This document shows positions 54,349-62,771 of a stretch of 64,000 nucleotides of DNA, piece after piece (the first letter of the stretch is position 1; every line of letters starts with the position of its first letter). The DNA lies in contig NZ_FORM01000001.1 in NCBI RefSeq assembly GCF_900114005.1, forward strand, positions 434,001 to 498,000. Reading direction: 5' to 3'. The stretch is from Olleya namhaensis. GTDB lineage: Bacteria; Bacteroidota; Bacteroidia; Flavobacteriales; Flavobacteriaceae. The position numbers and the translations under genes are program-made. The notes beneath the pieces were generated by a model. That model was given only the letters and a program-made list of their open reading frames with translations. It was not told the DNA's origin and searched no databases.

Positions 54349-56172
54349 ATGAAAAAACTACTACTTTTAATTACTGCTTTTGGTGTGCTTACAGGTTGTA
54401 AGTCTACCAAACAAATGGCAGCTTCAGCAACCAATCAAAGCAAAACACAATCTACATATTGGCAGCAACATGTGGATTATAAAATGGATATTGATATGGA
54501 TGTAAAATCGTATCAATACAAAGGAAAACAAACCTTAGTGTACACTAATAACTCGCCAGACGTTTTAGGTCGTGTGTATTACCATTTATATTTTAATGCC
54601 TTCCAACCAGGTAGCGAAATGGATGTACGTTCTCGTACTATTGCAGATCCAGACAGACGTGTTGGAGACCGTATTAGTAAACTTAAACCTAATGAGATTG
54701 GTTACATAAAAGTAAACAGCCTAAAACAAAACGGTAAAGCATTAAACCATGAAACGGTTGGGACTGTTTTAGAAGTAGATTTAGCAAAACCAATCCAACC
54801 AGGAGAAAGTGTAACATTTACTATGGATTTTGATGCACAAGTACCACAACAAATTAGACGTTCTGGTCGTGATAATGCAGAAGGTGTAGCATTATCTATG
54901 ACACAATGGTATCCAAAATTAGCTGAATATGATTTTGAAGGATGGCATGCTGATCCATACATTGGACGCGAGTTTCATGGTGTTTGGGGAGACTTTGAAG
55001 TTAACTTAACCATTGACAAAAACTACATTGTTGGAGGTACAGGTTACCAACAAGGAGACGCTGAAATAAAAGGAAACAAAAAAACATTACGTTTTAAAGC
55101 ACCAAGAGTACATGACTTTACGTGGGCTGCAGATCCTGATTATATTCACGATACTATGCAAGTACCAAATGGTCCAATGCTAAACTTTTACTACAAAAAA
55201 GATTTACCTGCAGAAAACTTACAATATTGGAAAGACTTACAACCTAAAACAGTACAGTTAATGCAATATTTTTCTGAAAATGTTGGTAAATATCCTTACG
55301 ATCAATACTCTGTTATTCAAGGAGGAGATGGTGGTATGGAGTACGCAATGTGTACTTTAATTACAGGAAAACGTAGTTTTGGAAGTTTAGTTGGTGTTAC
55401 CGCACATGAGATGGCACATACTTGGTTTCAGTTTTTATTAGCCTCTAACGAAGCTAAACATGAGTGGATGGACGAAGGATTTACAAGTTACATTAGCGAT
55501 TATGCAATGGACGCTGTTAATAATTCTAAGCTTAAAAACCCTGCTGCTGGTGCTTACAACGGATATTATTATTTAGTAAAATCAGGAAAAGAAAAACCAC
55601 AAACAACGCATGCCGATCGTTATGATACTAACATGGCGTATGGTATTACTGCTTATAATAAAGGATCAGTATTTTTATCTCAATTAGGTTATATTATTGG
55701 CGCTGATAATTTAAAACTAACGCTTAAAAAATATTTTAACGACTTTGCTTTTAAACATCCAACACCAATTGATATTATTCGTACTGCCGAAAAAGTTTCA
55801 GGTTTAGAGCTTAACTGGTACCTAACAGACTGGACACAGACAACTAATACCGTTGATTATGCTGTTACTTCAACAGAAGAAAATAATAGCATTACAACCG
55901 TTAATTTAGAGCGTATAGGATTAATGCCAATGCCTTTAGATATTGAAGTAGAATATACAGACGGAACAACAGCGCAATTTTACGTACCATTACAAATGAT
56001 GCGTGGCGAAAAGCCAGTAGCTACAACTACTAAAGTATTAAACGACTGGGCTTGGGCAATGCCAACGTACAGTTTTAGTATTAACAAATCTAAAAGTATG
56101 ATTAAGTCTATAACAATAGATCCAAATCAATTAATGGCTGATATAGATAAAAAGAATAATGTTTTAAACTAA
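54349..56172 (+). CDS. M1-family aminopeptidase, lipoprotein
   Basis: 607 residues. Lipobox VLTGC at Cys17. Zinc site HEMAH (His353, His357) with Glu354, and the third ligand Glu376 in WMDEGF, 18 residues further on. The substrate-binding motif GGMEYAM occurs at 328-334. The N-terminal beta domain covers about residues 35-280. It probably digests peptides outside the inner membrane. It sits between two hairpin terminators, so it is likely monocistronic. No missing catalytic residues seen. Confidence 0.94.
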   Translation: MKKLLLLITAFGVLTGCKSTKQMAASATNQSKTQSTYWQQHVDYKMDIDMDVKSYQYKGKQTLVYTNNSPDVLGRVYYHLYFNAFQPGSEMDVRSRTIADPDRRVGDRISKLKPNEIGYIKVNSLKQNGKALNHETVGTVLEVDLAKPIQPGESVTFTMDFDAQVPQQIRRSGRDNAEGVALSMTQWYPKLAEYDFEGWHADPYIGREFHGVWGDFEVNLTIDKNYIVGGTGYQQGDAEIKGNKKTLRFKAPRVHDFTWAADPDYIHDTMQVPNGPMLNFYYKKDLPAENLQYWKDLQPKTVQLMQYFSENVGKYPYDQYSVIQGGDGGMEYAMCTLITGKRSFGSLVGVTAHEMAHTWFQFLLASNEAKHEWMDEGFTSYISDYAMDAVNNSKLKNPAAGAYNGYYYLVKSGKEKPQTTHADRYDTNMAYGITAYNKGSVFLSQLGYIIGADNLKLTLKKYFNDFAFKHPTPIDIIRTAEKVSGLELNWYLTDWTQTTNTVDYAVTSTEENNSITTVNLERIGLMPMPLDIEVEYTDGTTAQFYVPLQMMRGEKPVATTTKVLNDWAWAMPTYSFSINKSKSMIKSITIDPNQLMADIDKKNNVLN

Positions 56173-56194
56173 CATTCCTTTTTTAATAAATTCT

Positions 56195-56225
56195 AAAAGC
56201 TGCAACTTAGGTTGCGGCTTTTTTG
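56195..56225 (+). terminator. Intrinsic terminator after the M1 peptidase
   Basis: AAAAGCTGCAAC / GTTGCGGCTTTT with one wobble pair, a 4-nt loop and a T run. Confidence 0.88.
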
Positions 56226-56238
56226 TTTTAGAAACGAT

Positions 56239-56246
56239 TATATTTG
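56239..56246 (+). promoter_or_regulatory. -7 promoter box before the 56.3 kb lipoprotein
   Basis: TATATTTG, an exact match to TAnnTTTG, 27 bp before the ATG. Confidence 0.5.
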
Positions 56247-56273
56247 AAAAGACTCACATTAAAATCATACCAC

Positions 56274-56774
56274 ATGAAACGTATCACCATGGCATTAATT
56301 TGTATCCTAATTTTAGGTTGCAAAGAAGACCCTAAAGCAAAAAAATTAGATAATAATTCAAAAACTGAAACAACTAATAACACAGTAAATACGGCTAAAA
56401 AAAGTACTAATACTACTTCTATTGCATTTTTAGAAAATATTAAAAATCTAGAAAAAGACACCTCTAATAATCCAATAGACAGTTTTAAAAAAGAAGCAAC
56501 TCCTATCGCAAAAAAGGTTATTAACATCAGTAAAACTAATATTAAAGATGCTTTAACAACAGCTAAAAACTATAAACATGCTGTAATTACTGTGGAAGAT
56601 CATACCATAGTAACATTAGATTTAGAAGATTGTAAACCTTCAGGAGCATGGGGCGCTTGTATGCCAAAAGCAGAAGGTTATATTAAAAAAGGAACGTTAC
56701 AATATCAAAACGATTATGCTAATAATATCATTGGATTACCAGATGGTCAAGAGCGTTTGTTGTTTTTGTTTTAA
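56274..56774 (+). CDS. Small lipoprotein of unknown function
   Basis: 166 residues from ATG 56274; a TTG frame from 56244 lies in the promoter box and is rejected. Lipobox LILGC follows MKRITMALIC. A low-complexity Thr/Asn/Lys linker (about 25-60) leads to a compact domain with HTIVTLDLEDCKPSGAWGAC and ending in LPDGQERLLFLF. The two cysteines in DCKPSGAWGAC may form a disulphide. I do not recognise the family. Confidence 0.75.
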   Translation: MKRITMALICILILGCKEDPKAKKLDNNSKTETTNNTVNTAKKSTNTTSIAFLENIKNLEKDTSNNPIDSFKKEATPIAKKVINISKTNIKDALTTAKNYKHAVITVEDHTIVTLDLEDCKPSGAWGACMPKAEGYIKKGTLQYQNDYANNIIGLPDGQERLLFLF

Positions 56775-56911
56775 ACCGTACAATTTATAATTTTTTATAT
56801 TGTGTATATTCGCACTTTAATTGGGTTTGAAGATATTTACATCTCAAATTACACTAAATATTAGTGCTAAAAACTAATAAAAGCTGTGACAAAAAAGCCT
56901 TAATACATTAA

Positions 56912-57292
56912 ATGACAATGCGTCTTACCTATAACAAGCATGAAAAGCTTAAAAGCCAAAAGGCAATCGAAAAATTATTCGTGGCCGGAAAATCAGTTTC
57001 GGCATATCCTTTGCGACTGGTTTATTTAAAAAACGATGACGCTTTAAAAGTTGGCGTTTCTGTAAGTAAGCGTAATTTTAAATTAGCAGTACATAGAATT
57101 CGTATAAAACGATTACTAAGAGAAGGTTACAGACTTAATAAAACTATGTTAATAGACTATAATATTGAGTCTTACACGCTAATGATTTTATATATTGGTA
57201 AAGAAATGCCTGATTTTGTAACCATTGACAAAAAAATGAAAGCGTTATTTACTAAGTTTAATGACCAAATTTCTAAACAAGACCATAAATAA
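56912..57292 (+). CDS. rnpA: Ribonuclease P protein component
   Basis: Basic 126-residue protein. The RNR-like motif KLAVHRIRIKRLLREGYRLNK is the conserved RNA-contact helix, here with HRIRIKRLLRE, and GVSVSKRNF precedes it. The start may be ATG 56912 or ATG 56918; the second gives MRLTYNKHEKLKSQ, closer to the family opening. rpmH, often next to rnpA, is absent here. The downstream gap of 36 bp to the S41 gene suggests co-transcription. Confidence 0.94.
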   Translation: MTMRLTYNKHEKLKSQKAIEKLFVAGKSVSAYPLRLVYLKNDDALKVGVSVSKRNFKLAVHRIRIKRLLREGYRLNKTMLIDYNIESYTLMILYIGKEMPDFVTIDKKMKALFTKFNDQISKQDHK

Positions 57293-57328
57293 TTTGGTTT
57301 ATTTTTAGATAGAATAAATACACACACC

Positions 57329-58963
57329 ATGAAAAACATATTTAAACGACGCATTTTAATTCCGGTTTTTGCTGTTGTTATACTAATTACAGGATCCTCT
57401 TTTAAAAACGATTTTTTTGAAATTGCTAAGCAAATAGAAATATTTACAACGCTTTTTAAAGAGTTAAATATGAACTATGTTGACGAGACTAATCCAGCTG
57501 AGTTAATGGATAATGCCATTAAAAATATGCTTAACGATTTGGATCCGTACACCAAATTTTATAATGAGCAGGATGTAGAAGCAGAACGTATACGTCGTAC
57601 TGGAGATTACACTGGTGTTGGTGCACGTATTAGAACATTAAAAGATAAATTAGTAGTTGTAGAGCCTTATAAAGATTACCCAGCAGATAAAGCAGGATTA
57701 AAAGCCGGAGATCAAATTACAGCTATAGATGGTGTGTCTGTTGCTGGTTATGATGGTGACGCTTCAAACCTTTTAAAAGGAGCACCAAACTCAGCATTAA
57801 TAGTAACCTACACACGTCAAGGTAAATCAAATACTACTTCTGTAACACGATCAGAAATAGAGATAGATGCAGTACCTCATTTTTCTATGATAGATGAGCA
57901 AACAGGTTATATTGTATTACAAAAATTTAATGCCAAAGCATCCTCTCAAACAGGTTATGCTTTAAAAGATTTAAAAGCGCAAGGTGCTAAAAAAATTATT
58001 TTAGACCTAAGAGGTAATCCAGGTGGGTTACTAAACGAAGCCGTAAACGTAGTTAACCTATTTGTACCAAAAGGACAGCTAGTAGTTACCACAAAATCTA
58101 AAGTCAAAAAATACAACAAAACGTATTACACAAAAAAAGAACCAATAGATATTAACATACCTGTTGTAGTGTTAATAAATGGACGTAGTGCATCAGCCTC
58201 AGAAATTGTTTCTGGTACACTTCAAGATTTAGACAGAGCAGTAGTTGTTGGGTCTAGAAGTTTTGGAAAAGGACTAGTGCAACGCCCAAAAAAATTGACT
58301 TACGGTACCCAATTAAAAGTAACTATCTCTAGATATTATACGCCATCAGGACGTTGTATACAAGCTTTAGATTATTGGAATAGGGACGATAGTGGAAATG
58401 CTGTCCGTGTAAAACAAGAAAATTACAACGTCTTTAAAACCAAAAATGGTAGAAAAGTATTTGATGGTGGCGGTGTTTTTCCTGACGAAGCAATTGAAGT
58501 CACAAAAAATACAGCAATTACAGATGCTATTCTAAGCAGTCAGAGTGTCTTTGACTTTGCTACAACATACTACTACGATCATAAGATTGAAGATATTAAC
58601 AACTTTAAGTTAACAGACGCAGATTTTAATGCCTTTAAAAGCTATTTAAACACTAGTGGTTTTGAGTTTGAAACAGAAACAGAAAAGGCACTAAAAAAAG
58701 CATTAGAAGTCTCTAAAACAGAGAATTTAGATGATGACATTAGTAAAGATTATAAAACATTAATTACTAATTTAGACAACTCTAAAGCAAAAGCTGTACA
58801 GGATAATAAAAAGCTACTTATTAACTTATTAACAGACGAGATTGTTAAACGTTACGTCTACAGAGAAGGTTTGTATGAATATTACAAAACTAACAATGAA
58901 GAGATAAAAAAAGCAACCGAAATTTTAGCAAATACGTCTCAGTATAACCGCTATTTAAACTAA
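57329..58963 (+). CDS. S41 carboxyl-terminal processing protease
   Basis: 544 residues. N-terminal membrane anchor (RRILIPVFAVVILITG, about 7-22), PDZ domain (TGVGARIRTLKDKLVVVEPY, about 95-165), and tail-specific protease core. The nucleophile is probably Ser289 in GRSASASEIVSG and the general base Lys314 in SFGKGLVQ, 25 residues apart as in Prc/CtpA. The C-terminal extension, residues about 395-544, is helical and lysine-rich. It degrades or trims periplasmic proteins. Follows rnpA directly. Confidence 0.92.
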   Translation: MKNIFKRRILIPVFAVVILITGSSFKNDFFEIAKQIEIFTTLFKELNMNYVDETNPAELMDNAIKNMLNDLDPYTKFYNEQDVEAERIRRTGDYTGVGARIRTLKDKLVVVEPYKDYPADKAGLKAGDQITAIDGVSVAGYDGDASNLLKGAPNSALIVTYTRQGKSNTTSVTRSEIEIDAVPHFSMIDEQTGYIVLQKFNAKASSQTGYALKDLKAQGAKKIILDLRGNPGGLLNEAVNVVNLFVPKGQLVVTTKSKVKKYNKTYYTKKEPIDINIPVVVLINGRSASASEIVSGTLQDLDRAVVVGSRSFGKGLVQRPKKLTYGTQLKVTISRYYTPSGRCIQALDYWNRDDSGNAVRVKQENYNVFKTKNGRKVFDGGGVFPDEAIEVTKNTAITDAILSSQSVFDFATTYYYDHKIEDINNFKLTDADFNAFKSYLNTSGFEFETETEKALKKALEVSKTENLDDDISKDYKTLITNLDNSKAKAVQDNKKLLINLLTDEIVKRYVYREGLYEYYKTNNEEIKKATEILANTSQYNRYLN

Positions 58964-59023
58964 AAACAACCAATAAATTTTAACATATTTAATTTTTGGT
59001 ATATTTAATGCTAGTTTAAAGAT

Positions 59024-59914
59024 ATGAAACACCTATTACTTTTTATATGGTTTAGTACCACTATGGTTTTTTCGCAAAGCGAATTAAAGCATGATGTGTA
59101 CTTTAATACAGACGAATATGACGTGCCATTAACAGAAGAAAATCGCATACTATTATTTATATCTAACTTAGACAGTATTCCTATTCAAAAAATATCCATT
59201 TACGGATTTACAGATGATAGGGGTAGTAATGACTATAATTTAGAGTTATCACAAAACCGAGCAAATACTATAAAAGAACTATTTTCTGGTTACGGAATTG
59301 ACGAAAATCTAATAACCAACGTTAACGGTAAAGGAGAAATTTTACTTAAGGTTTTAAACGAAGACGAAGTCCATAAAATAAGAGGATTAAATCGTAAAGT
59401 AGAAATTATTGTTACGCCAAAACAACCTGAAATTATAGTAGAAGAGCAGCCTGAAGAAACGCCTGAAGTTGTAGAAATAGTAGAAGAAGCACAACCTATA
59501 ATAGATGGTCCAAAAACTACGGACGATATTGCTAATGGGACAATAAAAAAAGGGGATAAGATAACCCTAGATAAAATATATTTTAAGACTAGTTACAGCT
59601 ACGTTACTTCAGACTCCAAGAAAACTTTAGAGGATTTAGCCAAGCTAATGTTAGATAAAAAGAATCTTTATTTTACCATTCAGGGTCACGTTTGTTGTAC
59701 ACAAATGAGTCGTGATGCAGTAGATAAAAAGACTAAAAAGCGTAATTTATCCGTAGCCAGAGCAAAATATATCTACGATTATTTAGCCCGAAAAGGCGTA
59801 GATAAAAAACGAATGAAATACGTTGGTATGCGTCGTAAATTTCCATTAGGTGGTGCACCAGAATTGGATAGACGTGTAGAAATTTTAATTACTTATGTTG
59901 GTAAAGCAGAGTAA
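59024..59914 (+). CDS. Protein with two OmpA-like domains
   Basis: 296 residues. Signal peptide ending at FSQ near residue 18. Domain 1, about residues 23-130, has YGFTDDRGSNDYNLELSQNR, a peptidoglycan-binding OmpA motif. An acidic proline-rich linker (135-160) follows, and domain 2, about 175-290, has IQGHVCCTQMSRDAV and VARAKYIYDYLARKGV. Two peptidoglycan-binding domains in tandem are less usual than one. No beta barrel, so it is likely periplasmic. Gliding or cell-envelope scaffolding is possible. Confidence 0.85.
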   Translation: MKHLLLFIWFSTTMVFSQSELKHDVYFNTDEYDVPLTEENRILLFISNLDSIPIQKISIYGFTDDRGSNDYNLELSQNRANTIKELFSGYGIDENLITNVNGKGEILLKVLNEDEVHKIRGLNRKVEIIVTPKQPEIIVEEQPEETPEVVEIVEEAQPIIDGPKTTDDIANGTIKKGDKITLDKIYFKTSYSYVTSDSKKTLEDLAKLMLDKKNLYFTIQGHVCCTQMSRDAVDKKTKKRNLSVARAKYIYDYLARKGVDKKRMKYVGMRRKFPLGGAPELDRRVEILITYVGKAE

Positions 59915-59936
59915 AACATAAATCTTAGATTATCAT

Positions 59937-59966
59937 AAAAGAGCTTTATTTAGGGCTCTTTTTTTA
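59937..59966 (+). terminator. Intrinsic terminator after the double-OmpA gene
   Basis: AAAAGAGC / GCTCTTTTTT with a 10-nt loop. Confidence 0.8.
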
Positions 59967-60223
59967 TGTATATATATAAAATACACCTTAAAAAAGTTAT
60001 TAAATATACAGTACAATACAACCGTTAATCCTAAGATATTACTGCTTATCCTAAGCTTTGCTTTTAAACCTAAAATAAGTGAAATTAAACAGAGAACTTT
60101 TAATAAACACAAACTGTATTGTATGTTTGCCTTCCAATAAAAAATAGCTTAACTAAAATTTAGTTAAGCTATTAATAAGACTTATTTCTAAGTAAGGTTA
60201 GAGTAGTTAGTTAACCTTCTTAT
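59967..60223. other. Structured intergenic region with a perfect 15-bp palindrome
   Basis: No reading frame. At 60143-60173, AATAGCTTAACTAAA and its exact complement are separated by one base, with a T tract on the minus strand, like a minus-strand terminator. A second hairpin AAGGTTA/TTAACCTT lies at about 60194-60217. It may hold a small RNA; nothing decides this. Confidence 0.4.
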
Positions 60224-60253
60224 AAAACCGCTTCGTGCCGAAGCGGTTTTTTT
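60224..60253. terminator. Bidirectional terminator after the ElaA-like gene
   Basis: AAAACCGCTTCG-TGC-CGAAGCGGTTTT, perfect arms, T run on the plus strand and shorter T run on the minus strand. Confidence 0.9.
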
Positions 60254-60698
60254 ATTTTTTATATATCATCCCGATATGCGGAATACCATCTTCAAGATAC
60301 TCGTCACCAACTTCTTTAAATCCTAGATTACCGTAAAAACGTTTTAAATAACACTGTGCAGAAATTTTAATTTCGGTTTTGTTATAGTGTGTTTTAACTG
60401 CTTCAATAGACGCATTCATTATATCATAACCATACTTATATTGTCGTTGCGCTTGACTAACAATAACACGTCCAATACTTGCTAATTCAAAATAATCACC
60501 AGGTTTAAAAAGGCGTGTGTAAGCCACTATTTTCTGATCTTTAAAACCAATTACATGTAATGCTTTTTGATCTTTACCATCAATATCTTGATATACACAA
60601 TCTTGCTCAACCACAAATACCTCGCTTCGTAATTGCAGTATATCATACAACTGTTGTGTTGTTAATTCTTGAAAGGTTTTTACTTTAATTTCTATCAT
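60252..60698 (-). CDS. ElaA-like GNAT acetyltransferase
   Basis: 148 residues. ELTTQQLYDILQLRSEVFVVEQDC at the start and GRVIVSQAQRQYKYGYDIM at the acetyl-CoA loop fit the ElaA family of the GNAT superfamily, with the arginine replaced in part (QRQYKYG). Substrate unknown. It begins 22 bp after the CDF transporter gene and is the last gene of rpiB-CDF-GNAT. Confidence 0.85.
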   Translation of the reverse strand: MIEIKVKTFQELTTQQLYDILQLRSEVFVVEQDCVYQDIDGKDQKALHVIGFKDQKIVAYTRLFKPGDYFELASIGRVIVSQAQRQYKYGYDIMNASIEAVKTHYNKTEIKISAQCYLKRFYGNLGFKEVGDEYLEDGIPHIGMIYKK

Positions 60699-60720
60699 GT
60701 TTACTAATTAGTCTATACTT

Positions 60721-61632
60721 TTAATCCTGTACAATAACATCTTTTACATCATCTTTTCCGTATTCTGGTTGGATGTTAACATGGTTAATTTCAAATTTAT
60801 TAAGCAATAAATCTTCCACTTTATGTAATATTTTATCAAACTGTGTTAATGTAATATCATGTTCAAAATCTATATGCGCTTCAAAATGAGTTTCATTTTC
60901 ATTTAATTGCCATACATGTATATGGTGCACGTTTTTAATTTCCGCGAAAGCGTTAATCTCTTTTACAATCTGATCTATAGGTATTGTATCTGGTGTAAAT
61001 AACATTAATACTTTAGTAGATTCTTTTAATAAATCAAAGCCCATCCAAATTAGATAAATAGCTATGGCTAAGGTTAATGCACTATCTACCCAATATAACT
61101 GATAAAATTTCATTAATAAACCACCAATCAAAACAGCAACACTTGCTAACATATCTGTTAATAAGTGTAAATAAGCACTACGCATGTTCATATTTGCCTG
61201 GCTATCTTTTTTTAATAGCAAGACACTAAAACCATTAGCTAAAATACCTAAAATAGATAACCATATAACTAAGTTACTTTGTACTATTTGTGGATCTTGA
61301 ATACGCTTAGCCGCCTCTATTATTAACAAAATAGCAACTATTATTAAGGTAGAAGCATTAATAAAAGCTGCTAAAATCTCAGCGCGTTTAAAACCAAACG
61401 TCCTTTGTAAAGACGCTTCTTTTTTTGATAACCTATTAGCTATATAGCTTACAATTAAAGAGAGTACATCACTAAAATTATGTAACGCATCACTTAACAA
61501 TGCCAGACTTCCGGATACTAATCCTCCAATAACCTGAGCTACAGTAATTAATATATTTAAAAGTATGGATATAACTAGATTACGACCTTTTAGATCGTTA
61601 TGATTATGGTTATGTACGTGATCATGCCCCAT
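60721..61632 (-). CDS. Cation diffusion facilitator (zinc efflux) transporter
   Basis: 303 residues with six membrane helices. The N-terminus is histidine-rich (MGHDHVHNHNHND), likely a metal-binding tail. The transport site motif LSDALHNFSDVLSL near residue 45 and LHLLTDMLASVAVLIGG near 153 supply the His/Asp pairs. The C-terminal cytoplasmic domain has HHIHVWQLNENE. CzcD/ZitB-type export of Zn2+ (or Co2+, Cd2+) is likely. The gene starts 2 bp after rpiB. Confidence 0.92.
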   Translation of the reverse strand: MGHDHVHNHNHNDLKGRNLVISILLNILITVAQVIGGLVSGSLALLSDALHNFSDVLSLIVSYIANRLSKKEASLQRTFGFKRAEILAAFINASTLIIVAILLIIEAAKRIQDPQIVQSNLVIWLSILGILANGFSVLLLKKDSQANMNMRSAYLHLLTDMLASVAVLIGGLLMKFYQLYWVDSALTLAIAIYLIWMGFDLLKESTKVLMLFTPDTIPIDQIVKEINAFAEIKNVHHIHVWQLNENETHFEAHIDFEHDITLTQFDKILHKVEDLLLNKFEINHVNIQPEYGKDDVKDVIVQD

Positions 61633-61634
61633 TA

Positions 61635-62069
61635 TTAACAGCCAACAGGGATCTTATCAACACGGTTTTGATGACGTCCACCTTCAAATTTAGTTCCTAA
61701 AAAGGTATCTACCATGGCTACTGCTTGTTGTACTGACGTATAACGTGCAGGGATACATATAATGTTAGCATTATTATGTTGTCTTGTTAACGCTGTTATT
61801 TCTTTTGTCCAACAAACACCAGCTCTAACTTTTTGATGTTTATTAGCAGTCATAGCAACACCATTGGCGCTACCACAAATTAAAATCCCAAAATCAACTT
61901 TATTATTAGCCACATCTTCTGCAACTGGGTGTACAAAATCTGGATAATCTACGCTGTCATTTTTATCCGTTCCATAGTTATTAACAATATAACCCTTTGA
62001 TTCTAAATGTTTAAGGATTGTAAACTTGTAGTCTGTACCTGCATGATCGTTTCCGATTGATATTTTCAT
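61635..62069 (-). CDS. rpiB: Ribose-5-phosphate isomerase B
   Basis: 144 residues. MKISIGNDHAGTDYKFTI opens the LacAB/RpiB fold. The catalytic Cys is in ILICGSANGVAMTANK, a slight variation of CGTGIGMS, and NNANIICIPAR is conserved. It isomerises ribose-5-phosphate and ribulose-5-phosphate. First gene of rpiB-CDF-GNAT. Its promoter lies about 30 bp upstream. Confidence 0.93.
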   Translation of the reverse strand: MKISIGNDHAGTDYKFTILKHLESKGYIVNNYGTDKNDSVDYPDFVHPVAEDVANNKVDFGILICGSANGVAMTANKHQKVRAGVCWTKEITALTRQHNNANIICIPARYTSVQQAVAMVDTFLGTKFEGGRHQNRVDKIPVGC

Positions 62070-62097
62070 AGTAGTAGTGTGTTGTTTATTAAAGTTT

Positions 62098-62105
62098 CAA
62101 AGTTA
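62098..62105 (-). promoter_or_regulatory. -7 promoter box of rpiB
   Basis: Minus strand TAACTTTG, an exact match to TAnnTTTG, 29 bp before the ATG. Confidence 0.5.
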
Positions 62106-62194
62106 ATAATTGATTACAAGTAATAATAAGTAATAGGTATTAACTTATTGATAAAATTTAATTTCGTCTTTATTTTAAAAATGAAGACGTTACA

Positions 62195-62670
62195 ATCAAT
62201 TGTTAACTACTCGTGTTTAATTATTAATTACTTGTTAATAACATCTGATTGTTTTTTAAAACTTTTGTTAGGATTATCCAGATAATTTTCCAAACCAAAA
62301 TTGGTTATTAACAACCAAAAAAGTTAGCACTTTTTTTTTGGAGACTTATCATTAAAAAAAAGACACATACCAACATGAAAAAATTAAATACTTATTAAAA
62401 ATACATTGTCAACATACGTTGTTAACAGTTGTTAATAACCTAAGTATTTTGTTTATTATCAATTACTTTAACCTTTTAATAACTTGTTAATAGAGTGCTT
62501 TAGTAAACAAATCAAATCAAAACCTTAAAAAGTTATACCGCTATTAACAAGCAATAATAATCACTATTTTTTTTTTAAATTTTAAAAGAAAATAAATGAT
62601 ATATAGTATATATGTGGATAACTCTAAAAAAGAGATTTAATATTAGTTTAATATTAGTTTAATATTAAAA
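62195..62670. other. Candidate replication origin (oriC-like repeats)
   Basis: AT-rich region between divergent rpiB and rnr, without reading frames. It has a perfect DnaA box, TGTGGATAA, at 62613-62621, a one-mismatch box TTATCCAGA at 62274, and five exact copies of TTGTTAATA or its complement (62232, 62306, 62429, 62484, 62542), three of which extend to TTATTAACA, one mismatch from TTATNCACA. Three tandem 11-mers TTTAATATTAG (62636-62666) start 15 bp after the perfect box, like an unwinding element. No dnaA gene is near. The motif cluster is clear; identity as oriC is inference. Confidence 0.5.
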
Positions 62671-62714
62671 ACGTAGCTTTGTATAAACTTAATAACCAAT
62701 CTTCTCCTTGTATT

Positions 62715-62722
62715 AAGTTTGA
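62715..62722 (+). promoter_or_regulatory. -7 promoter box of rnr
   Basis: TAAGTTTG matches TAnnTTTG, 49 bp before the ATG. A second match, TAGCTTTG, lies at 62674-62681. Confidence 0.45.
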
Positions 62723-62771
62723 ACATAACAGAATTTCGAGTAACTTAGAGATTCAATAGATTACAAATTAC

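Noticed and set aside
56775-56911. rpmH next to rnpA
   Set aside because: The gap has no frame with the basic L34 sequence.
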